From positions 639,399 through 703,398 of the forward strand of contig NW_004440445.1 in assembly GCF_000330505.1 (NCBI RefSeq): 64,000 nucleotides of DNA. Direction: 5' to 3'. The stretch is from Entamoeba invadens IP1 (taxonomy: Eukaryota; Evosea; Mastigamoebida; Endamoebidae). The notes under the pieces are model-generated. The model made no database searches. It was not told where the DNA came from and saw nothing but the letters and a program-made list of their open reading frames with translations. Below are positions 31,801-41,900 of this stretch, one piece after another. How positions within the stretch are numbered: the stretch's first letter is position 1; every line of letters starts with the position of its first letter. The translations under genes were made by a program, and so were the position numbers.

Positions 31801-34800
31801 TTTTTTTCTATTTCAGTTTGTATTTCTTCTTCAAGTTGTTTATTTTTCTCTTTGTATGTGCAGTTTTGTTTTTCAATCTTTTCCAGTTGTTGTAATGTAC
31901 CTTTCAAATTTTCTTCTTTTTCTTTTAATACGATTTTTATTTTATCTTTTTCTGTATTAGTGTCATCCAATAGTTTCTTTGTTTGGTCTTTCTCGCTATT
32001 TGTTTTTTCCAAGTTTTCTAAAAGTTCTTTGAATTCGTCATTTCTTTTTACCAATTGTGTTTTTAATTCATTTGCATATTGTTCAGATTCACTTTTTATT
32101 TTTTGAGCGTCACAAAGTTGTTTTGACATCCCTTCCATTTCAATTATATTAGTTTCAAGTTGCGTTTCAAATTGTTCATTCTTCTCTCTTGTTTGTAGTA
32201 ATTCTGTTTTTATATTCTCAATTGAGCTCTGTAATTCAATTCTCTCTTTGTTACCAAATTCAATTTGTTTATCCTTTTCGTTCTTTTCTTGGAGGAGTGG
32301 ACCATATAATTCATTCAATCGTTTCAATTCATTTTCCATTTGTTTAACATTTTCTCGTTCATTTATAACATCACTTTCAAGTGATTTCGCTTTATTTACA
32401 TTTTCTTGATTTTGTTTGTTGAGTTGTATAAATGCATTTCCCTTTTCTGTTAATTCACTTTCTGTTAATTTCATATTTTTCATTTTCTCTTCCATTTCTT
32501 GTATCATTTCTGTTGCCTTTTTCAGATCGTCTTCTTTTTCTTTGTTTGTTTTTTCCTCTTTTTCCAATTTTTCTATGAGTTGTACATTTTCATTTTTAAT
32601 ATTTTCTGTTTCTTTGTTTGCAATCTCAACTTTTTCTTTTTGTTCTTTCAATTCATTTTCTATTTCATCTTTCTCTTCTTTTGTATTGTAAAGTTGTTGA
32701 TTCACTTTCTCCAAATTGTTTTGTAATTGAGTTGTTGTTTTATTTTGATTTTCAATTGTTTTTTCCAACTCAATTTTTTCATTTAATGCTGCCTTGTATT
32801 GTTGAGTAACATTTTCTTTCTCTTTTTCTACACTGTCATGTTTTTTGGTTATCTTTTCTTTCTCTTCTTCGTATTGTTTGGATTTATCTTCTGCTTCTTT
32901 CTTTTCTTTCTCAATTTCTTCAATCCTCTGAGTTGAAACATTTAATTCATCTTCGCGTTCTTTGATTATTTTCTCTTGTTTGTTTGATTTTTCCTTTTGT
33001 GTATTCAATTCACTTTTAAGTTGAACAATCTCTCCTTCTGTATTTTTGAGTTTTCCTGCAATTTTTTCGTTTTCTTGTTTTTGTGTATTTAACAATTGAG
33101 TTACATTTTCTTTCTCTTCTTCTGTAGTTTCGAGTTTTCGTTCAATTTTGACTATTTCATCTTTTGTTTTGTTCAGTTCTTTTGTTATATTTTCCTTTTC
33201 TTGATTGACACTGTTCAATTCATTTGTCATCTTCTCAATTTCATCATTCTTATTTTTGTTCTCTTCTTCTATTTTAATTATTCTTTCGTCTCTCTCTTTC
33301 TTTGCTTTCTCATCTTCTTCTAATTTCTCTTTAAGTTCTTTCAAATGTTTTTCCTTTTCTTGAATATCCTTTGTACAAACAACAATTTCTTCTTTCTTTT
33401 CTTTCAACTCATTTTCAAGTGTTTCAGTCTTTTTGTTGAGACCCGATATGACACTTCGATTATTCTGTTCACTTTTTTCCACCAATTCTTTCATCTCGCC
33501 AATTTCATGTTTTGTTTTGTTCAGTTCTTCTTTTGTTTGAATTAATTCTGCATTTGCCTTCGACAATTCTTCTGCAAATTCGTTGGTCTCGTTTTTAGTT
33601 TTTTCCAACTCATCGTTCACATTTGTATTTGTTTGTTCCAAGTTTTGGATGTTCTTAACAAACCCTTCGTTTATACTTTTAATTTCTTCCAATTGTCTTT
33701 CTAATTCACTTTTATCTTTCTCAACATTTTCAAGTGTGTTTTCTACATCCTTCTTTTCTTTCATTATCATTTCATTGTTTTGATTCATTACCACAACTTT
33801 TTCATTCAATAAGTTACACTCCTTTTGCAATTGTTCGTTGTTTTCATTCTTCTTTGCAATTTCCTCGTTACTCCTCTTCTCTTTTTCTCTCATCGCGTTT
33901 TGTGTTTCCTCCAGTGTTTTCGTCAATTCAGAATTTTTGTTTTGTTCTTCCAAAAGTTGTGAATTTGTTATTTCATTTTTAGCCATCACTTCATCCATTT
34001 TATGTTCAATGCCATCTCTTTCTTCTTTCATTGCTTTGAGTTCATTTTTTACATTTTCCTTCTCTCTTTTTGTCTTGTCCAACTCTTCATTTAAGTTTGT
34101 TGTGTTATCTCTTTCACCCAACAAATCGCTCTCAACCTTCTCTTTGTTTTTTTGTACTCTTTTAAGTTCTTCCTCATTTTTTATTTTCTCTTGTTGTGTC
34201 TTATCCAGTTGTGAACAAATAGTTTCATTCTTCTGCAAAAGTTCTTTCTTTTCCTTTTCAATATTTTTAATTTGTGTATTCTTAACAACCAAAGTCCCTT
34301 CAATCGCCTTCTTTTCATTTTCAATTTGTTCGTTCAATTTATTCAAATCAGTAATTTTGTCGAATTGTGTGTGGTTATCTTTCTCAAGTTTTTTGATGTT
34401 CTCTTCAAGACTTTCTTTTTGTTTTGTCAAGTTTTTGTTCTCTTCTACCAACTCGTCTATTTTAGTATTATTTACCAACTCTTTTTTATTCATCTCTTCA
34501 ACTTTTTCTGTTGCTGCTTTGAGTTGGCACACCAAATCTTGATTCTTGTTTTCAATGTTTTTGTTCTGTTCACAAAGGTTTTTCAAGTCTTCTGTTAACT
34601 TGGTTTCTGAGGTCTTTATTTTTTCCATGGTTTGTACAAGTTTTTCATTTTCTGATTGTGATTGTTTCAACTGTTCTTTTGCTTTATCACTTTCTTCTTT
34701 AGTGTTCGTTTGTTCCTCATTTAAATTGTTCTTTTCCATTTTTAAGTTATCAAATTGGCGTTGCAACTCTCTTTGTTCGTCTTCGGTGTGTTTTAATTGC

Positions 34801-35954
34801 GACTCAGTTTCTCTTAAAGTGTCTTCAACTTTTTTCTTTTCGATTTCAACTTGTTCTTTCAATTTCTTCATTTCTTCATTTTCTTTTTGAAGGGTGTTAA
34901 GTTGAGTGTTGAGTTCTTGAATTTCTGTCTCTTGCTTTTCATTCTTTGCTTTCAACGAGTAAAGTTCATTCATCAATTTACCATTCGTTTCTTTCTCATT
35001 TGACAATTCTCCACTCGTTTTGTCTCTTTCAATTTTGACCAAATTAAGTTGTTCTTCAATTTTTGATTTGTCGTCTTTTGTCTGAGTAAGATCGGATTCC
35101 AACACATGAATAATTTCTTTAAGTTTGACAATTTCATTCTGAAGATCCTTTTGTGCCTTTTCATTGTTTTCCAACTGATTGTTTGTTAATGCCAAAATCG
35201 CTTCAATTTCATTCTTCTTATTTTCACCATCCACTTGCTCTCTTTGCAACAATTCAATTTGTTCTTTCTGTCTTTGAGTTTCATTTTCCAATTTTTGTGT
35301 TTGTGTCATCAATTCATTCTTTTCCTTTTCTGTCACTTCTTTTGCACTCTTTAAACTTTCGTTTTCATCATCCAATTTCTGTGTTATTTCTTTTTCGGTA
35401 TAGAGTCGTGTTTGCAGCTCTTTGTTTTGTGATTCAAAAGATACTTTTTGCCGAGTCACTTCTTCAAGTTGCTTTGTTAATTCGGTGATACGTTTCTCTT
35501 TTTCATTAGTATCATTCTCAAGTGTGTTGTTGAGCACTTTTTGAGCTTCCAAATCGTCACACAGTTTTTTCTCTGATAATTTAGAATTTGCAAATTGTTC
35601 TTCTAATTTCATTTTCTCTTCTTTTGTTGTATCAAGTTCGGAAGTAACACCTTCAATTTTGGACTTCAGTCCGTTGTATTGTGTTTGGAGCTCCTTTTGC
35701 GATTTATCATAATCTTGAAGTTGTATATTTTTAGCTTTCAGTGTGTCTTCCATAACTCGATAATCGTTTTCCATTTGTTCTTTTGATTTCTTCAAATTTT
35801 CAATTTGTTCAGTTGTTAAACTTTCAAGTTTCTTGTTGTTTTCCTTTTGTGTGTCAATCTCTCTTTTTAATTCAATTTCAACTTCTTTGGCATTTTTCAA
35901 TTCACATTCTACTTTCATTTTTTCATCATTTGTTTTTGTCAGTTGTTCTTCCAT
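28836..35954 (-). CDS. Giant coiled-coil protein, C-terminal ORF (downstream of a frameshift)
   Basis: Open frame of 2372 residues, almost entirely Lys/Glu/Gln/Asn-rich heptad sequence, i.e. a very long coiled coil. The last 110 residues or so are different: far less repetitive, with a mixed composition (LTSARRIEFLQHTMQMVYVS) and a final segment ending KSEYGLK, probably a discrete C-terminal module. The apparent start MEEQLTKTNDEK is not a natural N-terminus. The same words occur inside the repeats elsewhere in the gene, preceded by QSNIKN, and here the upstream ORF runs into this point in another frame. I read this as the 3' portion of a single gene with the ORF at 35939-46357, separated by one missing base. 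The overlap of the two ORFs is 16 bases. Function by analogy: cytoskeletal scaffold or tether. Confidence 0.8.
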   Translation of the reverse strand: MEEQLTKTNDEKMKVECELKNAKEVEIELKREIDTQKENNKKLESLTTEQIENLKKSKEQMENDYRVMEDTLKAKNIQLQDYDKSQKELQTQYNGLKSKIEGVTSELDTTKEEKMKLEEQFANSKLSEKKLCDDLEAQKVLNNTLENDTNEKEKRITELTKQLEEVTRQKVSFESQNKELQTRLYTEKEITQKLDDENESLKSAKEVTEKEKNELMTQTQKLENETQRQKEQIELLQREQVDGENKKNEIEAILALTNNQLENNEKAQKDLQNEIVKLKEIIHVLESDLTQTKDDKSKIEEQLNLVKIERDKTSGELSNEKETNGKLMNELYSLKAKNEKQETEIQELNTQLNTLQKENEEMKKLKEQVEIEKKKVEDTLRETESQLKHTEDEQRELQRQFDNLKMEKNNLNEEQTNTKEESDKAKEQLKQSQSENEKLVQTMEKIKTSETKLTEDLKNLCEQNKNIENKNQDLVCQLKAATEKVEEMNKKELVNNTKIDELVEENKNLTKQKESLEENIKKLEKDNHTQFDKITDLNKLNEQIENEKKAIEGTLVVKNTQIKNIEKEKKELLQKNETICSQLDKTQQEKIKNEEELKRVQKNKEKVESDLLGERDNTTNLNEELDKTKREKENVKNELKAMKEERDGIEHKMDEVMAKNEITNSQLLEEQNKNSELTKTLEETQNAMREKEKRSNEEIAKKNENNEQLQKECNLLNEKVVVMNQNNEMIMKEKKDVENTLENVEKDKSELERQLEEIKSINEGFVKNIQNLEQTNTNVNDELEKTKNETNEFAEELSKANAELIQTKEELNKTKHEIGEMKELVEKSEQNNRSVISGLNKKTETLENELKEKKEEIVVCTKDIQEKEKHLKELKEKLEEDEKAKKERDERIIKIEEENKNKNDEIEKMTNELNSVNQEKENITKELNKTKDEIVKIERKLETTEEEKENVTQLLNTQKQENEKIAGKLKNTEGEIVQLKSELNTQKEKSNKQEKIIKEREDELNVSTQRIEEIEKEKKEAEDKSKQYEEEKEKITKKHDSVEKEKENVTQQYKAALNEKIELEKTIENQNKTTTQLQNNLEKVNQQLYNTKEEKDEIENELKEQKEKVEIANKETENIKNENVQLIEKLEKEEKTNKEKEDDLKKATEMIQEMEEKMKNMKLTESELTEKGNAFIQLNKQNQENVNKAKSLESDVINERENVKQMENELKRLNELYGPLLQEKNEKDKQIEFGNKERIELQSSIENIKTELLQTREKNEQFETQLETNIIEMEGMSKQLCDAQKIKSESEQYANELKTQLVKRNDEFKELLENLEKTNSEKDQTKKLLDDTNTEKDKIKIVLKEKEENLKGTLQQLEKIEKQNCTYKEKNKQLEEEIQTEIEKNKTINDELIKTRSENSRIENENQIIKTGLKQIKEEKDTIQKELDTKIKLKEEIENQMKEKENELNETAKQLEDTNNKFNTVKEQLENNNKTLSDELEKTKERNENITQKLKTTTNEKVDLEKTIENQNEETEKRIETIVAAQQEKEKEMNENLERMTNKNNELEIALKGNEDKAKQLEAEKDKITKELNATKKEKNKFENEIKIKDEQIKMIESDAKTKQETINQLNGKLTNINEQKDKINKQKTEIEEQIKTLNEENKKIANELDTTKEEVNKQKEEGEKKVEDMMNTVKTEEEKNNKLNEELDNIKEEKEKVVNQLKTTEEEKVKIESELKKKDDELNVATKKIGKIEKEAEDKSKQLEEEKEKITKKLDSVEKEKEKIIEKLKLTINEKVELEKTIENQNKTTKQLQNELKDKNDNLEKVNQQLEETTKQKEEVEKKIKQQEEQLNNTKQEKDELENKFKDKDDIIETTKKQKEEVEQKLEMNIAAQKEKEKEINEILENAKNENDELKTTFNSQEQKLKEAETTQNEMQSNIKNMEEQLTKTNDEKMKVECELNTQKEKTAQQEKLIEEKEGELKKATQKIEESDKEKKEFEEKIKQLNQQLYNTKEEKDERFIQMEQESKRKTEEIEKMTNKLKITNEEKKTIQQEFNTSKEHIDELTKENDEQKEENLKLKNEIKIKDCELDKTMNQINEMINQNNTMEKKIKTLEEEVQNETNNSNKMKEKFIKMINEKDRLTMYVTQKDDQLQEASVKLKTIQNQFENLNAEIEQRKSDNTFLNNELEKTKEEKLKLQNEMTTHEEVVNQLEKEVKEKERELETTIKQFDAIKKRMDEVNDQKTLLEMDLSQEKDKSKHLYDDLTKVFDEKSVLELKMETNTKEIEHLRTTQKELENIIETNKIKQLTSARRIEFLQHTMQMVYVSYHEIQHRNQGLLLEIKTMVECNALFKQRSEEGMRNIKRETAILSAKYDNARAEIAALKSEYGLK
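30295..30577 (-). repeat. 283-bp perfect internal duplication, copy A
   Basis: As far as I can read by eye, identical over 283 bases to 43869-44151 in the same gene and orientation, 13.6 kb away. Neighbouring heptad repeats are only loosely alike, so this block has been copied or converted recently. Confidence 0.8.
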
Positions 35955-38900
35955 GTTTTGATATTACTTTGCATTTCATTTTGTGTTGTTTCTGCTTCTT
36001 TCAGTTTCTGTTCTTGTGAATTGAAAGTGGTTTTCAGTTCATCATTCTCGTTCTTTGCGTTTTCCAATTTTTCATTGATTTCTTTTTCTTTGTCTTTTTG
36101 AGTTGCAATAACTGTTTCCAATTTCTGTTCAGCTTCTTCTTTTTGTTTTTTAGTTGTTTCAATTATGTCATTTTTGTCTTTCAGTTCATTTTGCAGTTGT
36201 AATGTTGTCTTATTTTGATTTTCAATTGTTTTTTCCAACTCAACTTTCTCATTTGTTGTTAATTTGAGCTGTTCAACGATCTTTTTATTTTCTTCTTTTG
36301 TCTTTTCCAACTCGTCTGACAATGTTTTCTTGTTATTTTCAATTTGTTCTTTTTCATCTTGAAGTTTTGTAAGATCAGTTTGTAATGTATTTACTTTCTC
36401 TTCCAAATTATTCTTTAACAATTTGATGTTTTCAATTATCTCATGTGCTTCTTTCTTTTCTTTCTCAATTTCTTCAATCTTTTTAGTCGCAATTTTGAAT
36501 TCGTCTTCTTTTGTTTTTAGTGCCATCTCTTGTTGTGTTGTATTTTCTTTCTGCAAAGCCATTTCTTTTTCAATTTTGTCTTTCTCATCTTCTGTAGTTA
36601 TGAGTTGATGAGCAACTTTGTCTTTTTCGTTTTGACATTTTTCCAACTCTTCATTTAGTTTCTTTGTTTTCTCTTGTTCTGTTTTGATTGTGTTCATCAT
36701 ACTTTCTTCTTTCTTTTCAACTTCTTGTTTAGTCGCAACAATTTCATTTGCAATCTTTTTGTTTTCTTCACTCATTGTCTTAATTTGCTCTTCGACTTTG
36801 GTTTTCTCATTTAGTAATTTGTCAATTTCACCTTTGACTTTCTCATTGTCATTTTGGAGTTGTTTTGAAATCTCTTTCTCTTTCATCAAATCAAATTGGA
36901 GTGTTTGATTTTTGTCTTCAATTTCTCTTTTTTGGTTTTCAGTGTCTCCAAGTTGTTGAGTTACATTTCTTAATTTCTCATTCAACTCGTCTTGAGATTT
37001 TTGTTGAGAACGTTCAACTGTTTCATTTTCTTGTTTCAATGCAATCACTTCATTTTGAAATTTTGTTATTTCACCAACTCGGTCTTCTATTACCAATTGA
37101 AAACGTTTTGACTCTTCACTTGCATTTTTGGTGTTTTCATCAATTTGTTTCCTCAACTCATCATTTTCAACTTTCTCTTTTATTATTATTTCTTCTTGTG
37201 TTTTAAGTTTAGTGTCATCAGCGTCGATGGTTGATTTGAGTGTGTTATTTTCTTTTATAAGTTCTTCGACTTGAATTGCATTGTTTTTCTTTTCATCTTC
37301 ATTTGATTTAATGAGTTGTTCCTTTTCTAATGTACTTGTTTTTTCCAAATCGTTGAGTTTTAATTGTAGTTTGTTTATTTCATTGTTGAGTTCATCTTCC
37401 TTTGTATTAGTAAGTTTGATTTGTTCATCGAGTTCATTTTTCAGTTTGTTGTTAATTGTGTTCAATTGATCTATTTTGTTTTTGTTGATTTGTTCGTTGT
37501 GTTGATATTGATCAATTTGTTTCTCATTTTCAGCTATTTTGGTGTTGAGTGTGATGATTTTTTCTTTGTGTTCTTTCATCTCGTCTGCATTCAATTTTGC
37601 AATCTCTTCATATTTTGCGTTTTGTTTGTTGAGTGTTTCATTGTTTGCTTTTTCATGATCAATTTGTTGTTGCATTTTGTCAATTTCCTCTTTGTTCTTT
37701 GTGTTGTTATCGTTGTGTTGTTGTTGTTCTTTCTGTAACTCCTCTTCAAGTTCGGCTATTGTTGTTTTCATACAATCACATTCAGCACTAAACTTTTCTT
37801 TTTGTTCTTTCAATTCGTGTTCAATTTTATCTTTCGCTTCTTTTGTTTTGTTAAGTTGTTCATTGATATTTTCTTTTTCTTCGTTTGTTGTTTTCAATTG
37901 ATTTGCAACTTTGTCTTTTTCTTCTTTTGTATTCTCAAGTTCTTGTTGTATTTTGTCTTTCTCTTCTTCAATTGTTTTGATTTTCTCTTCAAATTCTTTC
38001 TTGATTTTCTCATTTTCTTCAATCTTTTGAGTTGCCTTTTTCAACTCGCCTTCTTTTTCTTCAATAAGTTTCTCTTGTTGTGCTGTCTTTTCTTTTTGTG
38101 TGTTTAATTCGCCTTCTACTTTCATTTTCTCATCATTTGTTTTTGTCAGTTGTTCTTCCATGTTTTTGATGTTATTTTGCATTTTCTCTTTTTCATTTGT
38201 CATCTTTTCCAATTTTTCATTCATTTGTTTTTCCTTTTGTTGTTGAGTTGCTATAATTTCTTCCACTTTTTTATCATTTTCTTCCTTTTGTTTTGTTGTC
38301 TCTTCAAGTTGTTGATTCACTTTCTCCAAATTGTTTTGTAATTGAGTTGTTGTTTTATTTTGATTTTCAATTGTTTTTTCCAAATCAACTTTCTCATTTG
38401 TTGTTAATTTGAGTTTTTCAGTGATCTTTTCTTTCTCTTTTTCTACACTGTCAAGTTTTTTGGTTATCTTTTCTTTCTCTTCTTCGAGTTGTTCTATTTT
38501 CTCGTGTGCTTCTTTCTTTTCTTTCTCAATTTTTCCAATCTTTTTAGTCGCCACATTTAATTCATCGTCTTTCTTTTTCAATTCACTTTCAATTTTATTT
38601 TTCTCTTCTTCTGTAGTTTTGAGTTGATTAGCAACTTTGTCTTTATCATTTTGACTCTTTTTCAATTCTTCATTTAATTTGTTATTTTTCTCTTGTTCTG
38701 TTTTGACAATGTTCATCATACTTTCTTCTTTCTTTTCTGCTTCTTTCTTTTGTTTTTTAAATTCTTCTTTTGTTGTGTCAAGTTCATATACAATATTCTT
38801 ATTTTCTTCACTCATTGTCTTAAGTTTCTCTTCTATTTCTGTTTTCTGTTTGTCAATTTCTTCTTTCTGTTGTTCAGTGTTTGTTAATTTTTCACTAAGT

Positions 38901-41900
38901 TGATTTATAGTTTCTTGTTTTGTCTTTGCATCATTTTCAATCATAGCAAATTGTTCATCTTTTATTTTAATTTCGTTTTTCAACTTATTATTTTCTTCTC
39001 TTTGTTCTTCATTTTCCTTTCTTTTTGAATCCAGTTGTTGTTCAATTTTATTACAATCTTCCTTGGTCTTCACAAGTTCCTTTTTGAAAGTATTTTTATC
39101 AAATTCAATGGTTTTTATTTGCTCAACAATTTTATCCTTTTCATTTTTTGTCTCTTTCAATTGGTCTATCAAAAGTTTTTCATTTTGATGTTCTTTCGCA
39201 ACTTCCTTTTCCAAATTTTCAATTTGTTTTGTTGTTTGAATATATTGGGATTCCTTTTCAATGAGTTGACCCCTCAGAACTTCTTTTTCTTTTTCCATTA
39301 TTGTTAAATTCTCTTTCAGTTTGTTCGACTTTTCTTGTTCGGATTTAATATCGTCCTCCATTCTCTTCGACTTCTTTTCACTTTCTTCTTGTAACTTTTT
39401 ATTTGTTTCCAATTCATTTAACCTTTCAACTAATTCACTTTCTTTCCTCTTTATTTCCGCATCTAAAATTTCAAGTTTTTCTTCGGACATTTTCTTTTCT
39501 TCTTTTGTTTTTTGAAGTTCTGCAATCAAAGTGTCTTCTCGAATTTGCGTCTCATGTCGTAACTTTTCAACACTCATAAGTTCGTTACTTTTTGTTCTTA
39601 AATCATCTTCAATTTGGTCTTTTTCACGTTTTAAGTTTGATACATCACAACACAATTGAGTGTTTTCATCTTTCAGTTTGCTTATGACATTAGTTTCTAA
39701 TTCTTTTATTGTGTTCTCCACAGAAGCCTTCTGAGTTTTCAATTCATCAAGTTGTTTATTTAAGTTATCATTTGTATCGCAAGTTTCTTTCAATTTCGTT
39801 GTAATCGTTCTAATAGTATCTTCTTGTTCTTCAATTGATTTCAAATTCTTTTCTTTATCCTCATTAATTGCTACAATTTGTTGTCGCATTTGTTCCAATG
39901 TACTCTCCGTTGTTATTTTGTCAGCTTCGATTTTTTCTTTTTCCATGATTGTTTTTGATAACTCGTCTTTCAACTGATTTCCACTTAGTTGTTCATTCTT
40001 TAATTGTTCTTCCAAGTCTTTTGTTTTCTTGTCACATTCAGTCTTTTCTTGTTGCAATTCTTCGATTTGTTTTGTTGCTTTTTTCAATTCAAATTCGTTT
40101 TGTTTGTTGTCATTTTCTAATTTACCAAGTTGTGTATTTAATTCAGATACTTTTTCCAAAAGTTGTTTGGAATTATTCCTTTCATTTGTAAGATCTGTTT
40201 GTGTTGTGTTAACTTTTTCTTCTAAGCTATTCTTTTGTGATGTAATATCTTTTATTTTCTTCTCTCCTTCTTGTTTGGCTGTGACAAGTTCATTTGCAAT
40301 CTTCTTATTTTCTTCGTTCATTGTCTTAAGTTTCTCTTCTATTTCTGTCTTCTGTTTGTTAATTTTATCTTTCTGTTCATTGATATTCGTTAATTTTTCA
40401 TTGAGTTGATTTATAGTTTCTTGTTTTGTCTTTGCATCACTTTCAATCATTTCAAATTGTTCATCTTTTATTTTAATTTCGTTCTTTAACTTATTATTTT
40501 CTTCTTTTTGTTCTTCAACTTCTTTTCTTTTTGTATTCATTTCGTCGTCTAATTTCAATTTTTCTTCTTTTGTCTTGTTAAGTTCTTTTGTAATTTCTTC
40601 TTTTTCTTTTTCAAGAACTTTGTTTGTTTGTGTCGTTTTTGTGAGTTCTCCTTTCAAATCCTCTTCTGCTGTTTTCTTTTCATTTTTCATCTTTTCCAAC
40701 TTTTCATTCAGTTGTATTTCCTTTTCTTGTTGAGTTGCGACAACTTCTTTGATCTTCTGTTCAATTTCTTCTTTTTGTTTTGTTGCCTCTTCAAGTTGTT
40801 GATTTATTGTTTTTTCCAACTCCACTTTTTCATTTGTTGTTAATTTGAGCTGTTCAACGATCTTTTCATTTTCTTCTTTTGTCTTTTCCAACTCGGTTTT
40901 TATTGTTTGATTTTCTTTTTCAATTTGACCTTTTTCGCTTCTAGTTTTGGCCAATTCATCGTTTATTCTTTCTTCTTTTTCTTTGTTTGTTTTCACTTCT
41001 TTTTCCAATTTTTCTATGAGTTGTATATTTTCGTTTTTAATATTTTCTGTTTCTTTGTTTGCAATCTCAACTTTTTCTTTTTCTTCTTTCAATTCGTTTT
41101 CTATTTCCTTTATCTTTTCTGTTGTATTATGAACTTGTTGGTCCACGTTTTCTTTTTCTTTTTTGATATCATTAAGTTCTTCTGTTATTTTTTCTTTTTC
41201 ATTTTCGAGTGTTTGTGTTGTCAGTGTTGATTTTACAATTTGTTCATTTAATTGTTCTATTTTTTCTTGTGCTTCCTTTTCAATCTCTTCAATCTTTTTA
41301 GTCGCCATATCCAATTCATCTGTTTTCTTCTTCATTTTATTTTCAATTTTATCTTTTTCGTCTTTTGTTGTATTGAGTTCTTGTTGTATTTTTTCATTTT
41401 CTTGTTTTTGTGAATTCAACTTTTGAGTTATATATTCTTTCTCTTCTTCTGTAGTTTTAATTTGATTTGTAATTTTATCTTTTTCTTCTTTTATATTATT
41501 TAATTCTTCATTTAATTTGTTATTTTTCTCTTCTTCCGTTTTGATTGTGTTCATCATATCTTCTATTTGTTTATTAGCTTCTTTGTTTAATGTATTTGTT
41601 TCTTCGAGTTGTTTATTTATATTCTCCAATTGACTTTCTTTGTCTTTCAATTCATTTTGTAAATTTGTGGTTTTAGTTTTTTGATTTTCCAGTGTTTCTT
41701 CCAATGCTATTTTTTCTGATTTTGTTTTTTCAAATTCCTTTCGAGTTTCATCAAATCTTTTCGCCTCTTTATCAAACGCGTCTTCATTTAGCTTTTTGTC
41801 GTTTTCAATTTGTTCCTTTTCAAATTGAATTCGTTTCAATTGATTGTCCATTTGTTTCAAATTTTCGTTGATTGTTTCTTTTTGTTTTCTGATATCGTCT

